From Chloroflexota bacterium (GTDB lineage Bacteria; Chloroflexota; Limnocylindria; Limnocylindrales; Limnocylindraceae): DNA of 6,014 bases. Made by a program: the position numbers and the translations under genes. Positions within the stretch are counted from its first letter, which is position 1. The number at the start of each line of letters is the position of its first letter. This document shows, piece by piece, positions 5,382 through 6,014 of the stretch. The notes under the pieces were generated by a model that searched no databases, was not told where the DNA came from, and was given only the letters and a program-made list of their open reading frames with translations. Location of the stretch: contig CANKMK010000038.1 in assembly GCA_947483025.1 (NCBI GenBank), positions 1 to 6,014 of the forward strand. The letters are read 5' to 3'.

Positions 5382-5944
5382 AGCGCCAAGGAGGGATCGG
5401 CGGACACGAGGCGGTCCTCGTGGGCGAGCACGTTGCGCTGCGCCCACACACCGCCGAGACCCTCCCAGCACTCAAGCGCTGGTATGCCGACCCGGAGCTG
5501 GTGCGACTCGCCCGTCACCGCAACGAGCCGCTCAGCGGCGACGAGGTGGAGCGCCTCGTTCGTGACCGCTTCACCACCGCCCAGATGCTCGCCTTCGCCC
5601 TCTACGAACGGATCGGCACGGAGGAACGCCTCATTGGCAGCTGCACGCTGGCGAATCTCGATATCGAGAACGGTGCCGCCACCTTTCATCTGATGATCGG
5701 CGAACCTGCCGCCCGCGGGCGCGGCCTCGGCAGTGAGGCGACACGACTCGTTGCTCGATTCGCCTTTGAGGCCCTCGGTCTCCATCGCATCAGCCTCACC
5801 CTCTTCGCCTTCAACGAGGCGGCGCTGCGCTGCTACACAAAGGCGGGCTTTACCGAAGAGGGGCGCATGCGCGATGCAATCACCCGCGATGGGCGACGCT
5901 GGGACGAGATTCAGATGGGGCTCCTCGCAACCGACGCGCCGTAG
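5369..5944 (+). CDS. RimJ/RimL-like GNAT acetyltransferase (about 191 aa)
   Basis: A GNAT acetyltransferase of the type that includes RimJ/RimL ribosomal-protein N-acetyltransferases and many small-molecule acetylating enzymes; the true substrate is unknown. Numbered from the GTG at 5369, VALRPHTAETLPALKRW (22-38) is the first strand and helix. The strand region is GAATFHLMIG (102-111), the acetyl-CoA loop is ARGRGLGSEA (115-124), and the end has FNEAALRCYTKAGFTEEG (148-165) with Asn149 and Tyr156, then RDGRRWDEIQMGLL (173-186). The frame is open back to 4973, opposite the ligase, so the start is uncertain. GTG 5369 follows a -10-like TATACC by eight bases. GTG 5420 would begin exactly at the conserved domain, but the AAGGAGG at 5388-5394 is too far from it (25 bases). 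Divergent from the ligase; converges on the right-edge gene. Confidence 0.85.
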   Translation: MVGSQRQGGIGGHEAVLVGEHVALRPHTAETLPALKRWYADPELVRLARHRNEPLSGDEVERLVRDRFTTAQMLAFALYERIGTEERLIGSCTLANLDIENGAATFHLMIGEPAARGRGLGSEATRLVARFAFEALGLHRISLTLFAFNEAALRCYTKAGFTEEGRMRDAITRDGRRWDEIQMGLLATDAP

Positions 5945-5953
5945 CGCGCGAGG

Positions 5954-6014
5954 CTAGGCTCGAAACGCCTTTCGGGCCATGTCGACGAATCGCTCGCGAT
6001 CCACGCGATAGACC
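5954..6014 (-). CDS. C-terminal end of a protein cut by the right edge
   Basis: The last 19 codons and a TAG stop (5956-5954) of a minus-strand frame are visible, ending VYRVDRERFVDMARKAFRA. The basic, helical character and GC-rich codon choice look like a real protein tail, and its position, nine bases from the end of the convergent acetyltransferase gene, fits the compact layout. Too little is present to name a family. Confidence 0.45.
   Translation of the reverse strand, partial: VYRVDRERFVDMARKAFRA
5957..5978. terminator. Hairpin at the convergent gene junction, possible terminator without U-tract
   Basis: GGCTCGAAA (5957-5965), loop CGCC, then TTTCGGGCC (5970-5978) can form a 9-bp stem with one G-T (G-U in RNA) pair. 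On the plus strand it lies just after the acetyltransferase stop (5944); on the minus strand it is inside the last codons of the right-edge gene, just before its stop. There is no run of T on either side, so it is not a canonical intrinsic terminator. It could still halt or stabilise transcripts arriving from both directions. Confidence 0.35.

Noticed and set aside
5344..5475. Longer ligase N-terminus starting at 5475
   Set aside because: The extra residues are antisense to the start of the acetyltransferase and resemble no ligase N-terminus. MLSWMQLARKIEG at 5343 is a natural beginning.

Overview
The window is chromosomal-looking DNA from a GC-rich bacterium (by eye about 60% GC or more, with G/C-ending codons dominant). 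Genes are packed tightly, with ATGA overlaps and intergenic gaps under 50 bases. I cannot place the organism. The base composition, the ATP-dependent DNA ligase with a full N-terminal DNA-binding domain and the apparently leaderless gene starts would suit Chloroflexota, Actinomycetota or a similar high-GC phylum, but that is inference.

Layout from left to right. A minus-strand gene of unknown function runs off the left edge (start at 146). Divergent from it are a GNAT acetyltransferase (194-622) and an overlapping ten-helix EamA/DMT-type transporter (619-1560), followed by a stand-alone OmpR/PhoB-type winged-helix DNA-binding protein (1596-1919) with its own likely promoter. Converging on these with a 7-base gap is a three-gene minus-strand operon: ATP-dependent DNA ligase (5343-3604), class V PLP-dependent aminotransferase-fold enzyme (3607-2339) and a small three-helix membrane protein (2346-1927), each overlapping the next. 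Divergent from the ligase is a second, RimJ/RimL-like GNAT acetyltransferase (about 5369-5944). It converges on the C-terminal end of another minus-strand gene at the right edge (5954-6014), and a hairpin lies at that junction.

Working together: GNAT plus DMT transporter is a plausible modification/export pair of unknown substrate. The ligase operon joins a nucleic-acid enzyme, a PLP enzyme and a membrane protein that share no obvious pathway. The overlaps make co-translation likely, but common function is not shown. I see no CRISPR array, phage, insertion sequence, toxin-antitoxin pair, rRNA or tRNA, and no evident new defence or biosynthetic system. The most notable structure is regulatory. 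Each transcription unit whose start is visible has a -10-like hexamer ending only 6-10 bases before the start codon, which predicts leaderless mRNAs. The ligase/GNAT divergent pair appears to share one symmetric GTATAC core, set within nested inverted repeats.
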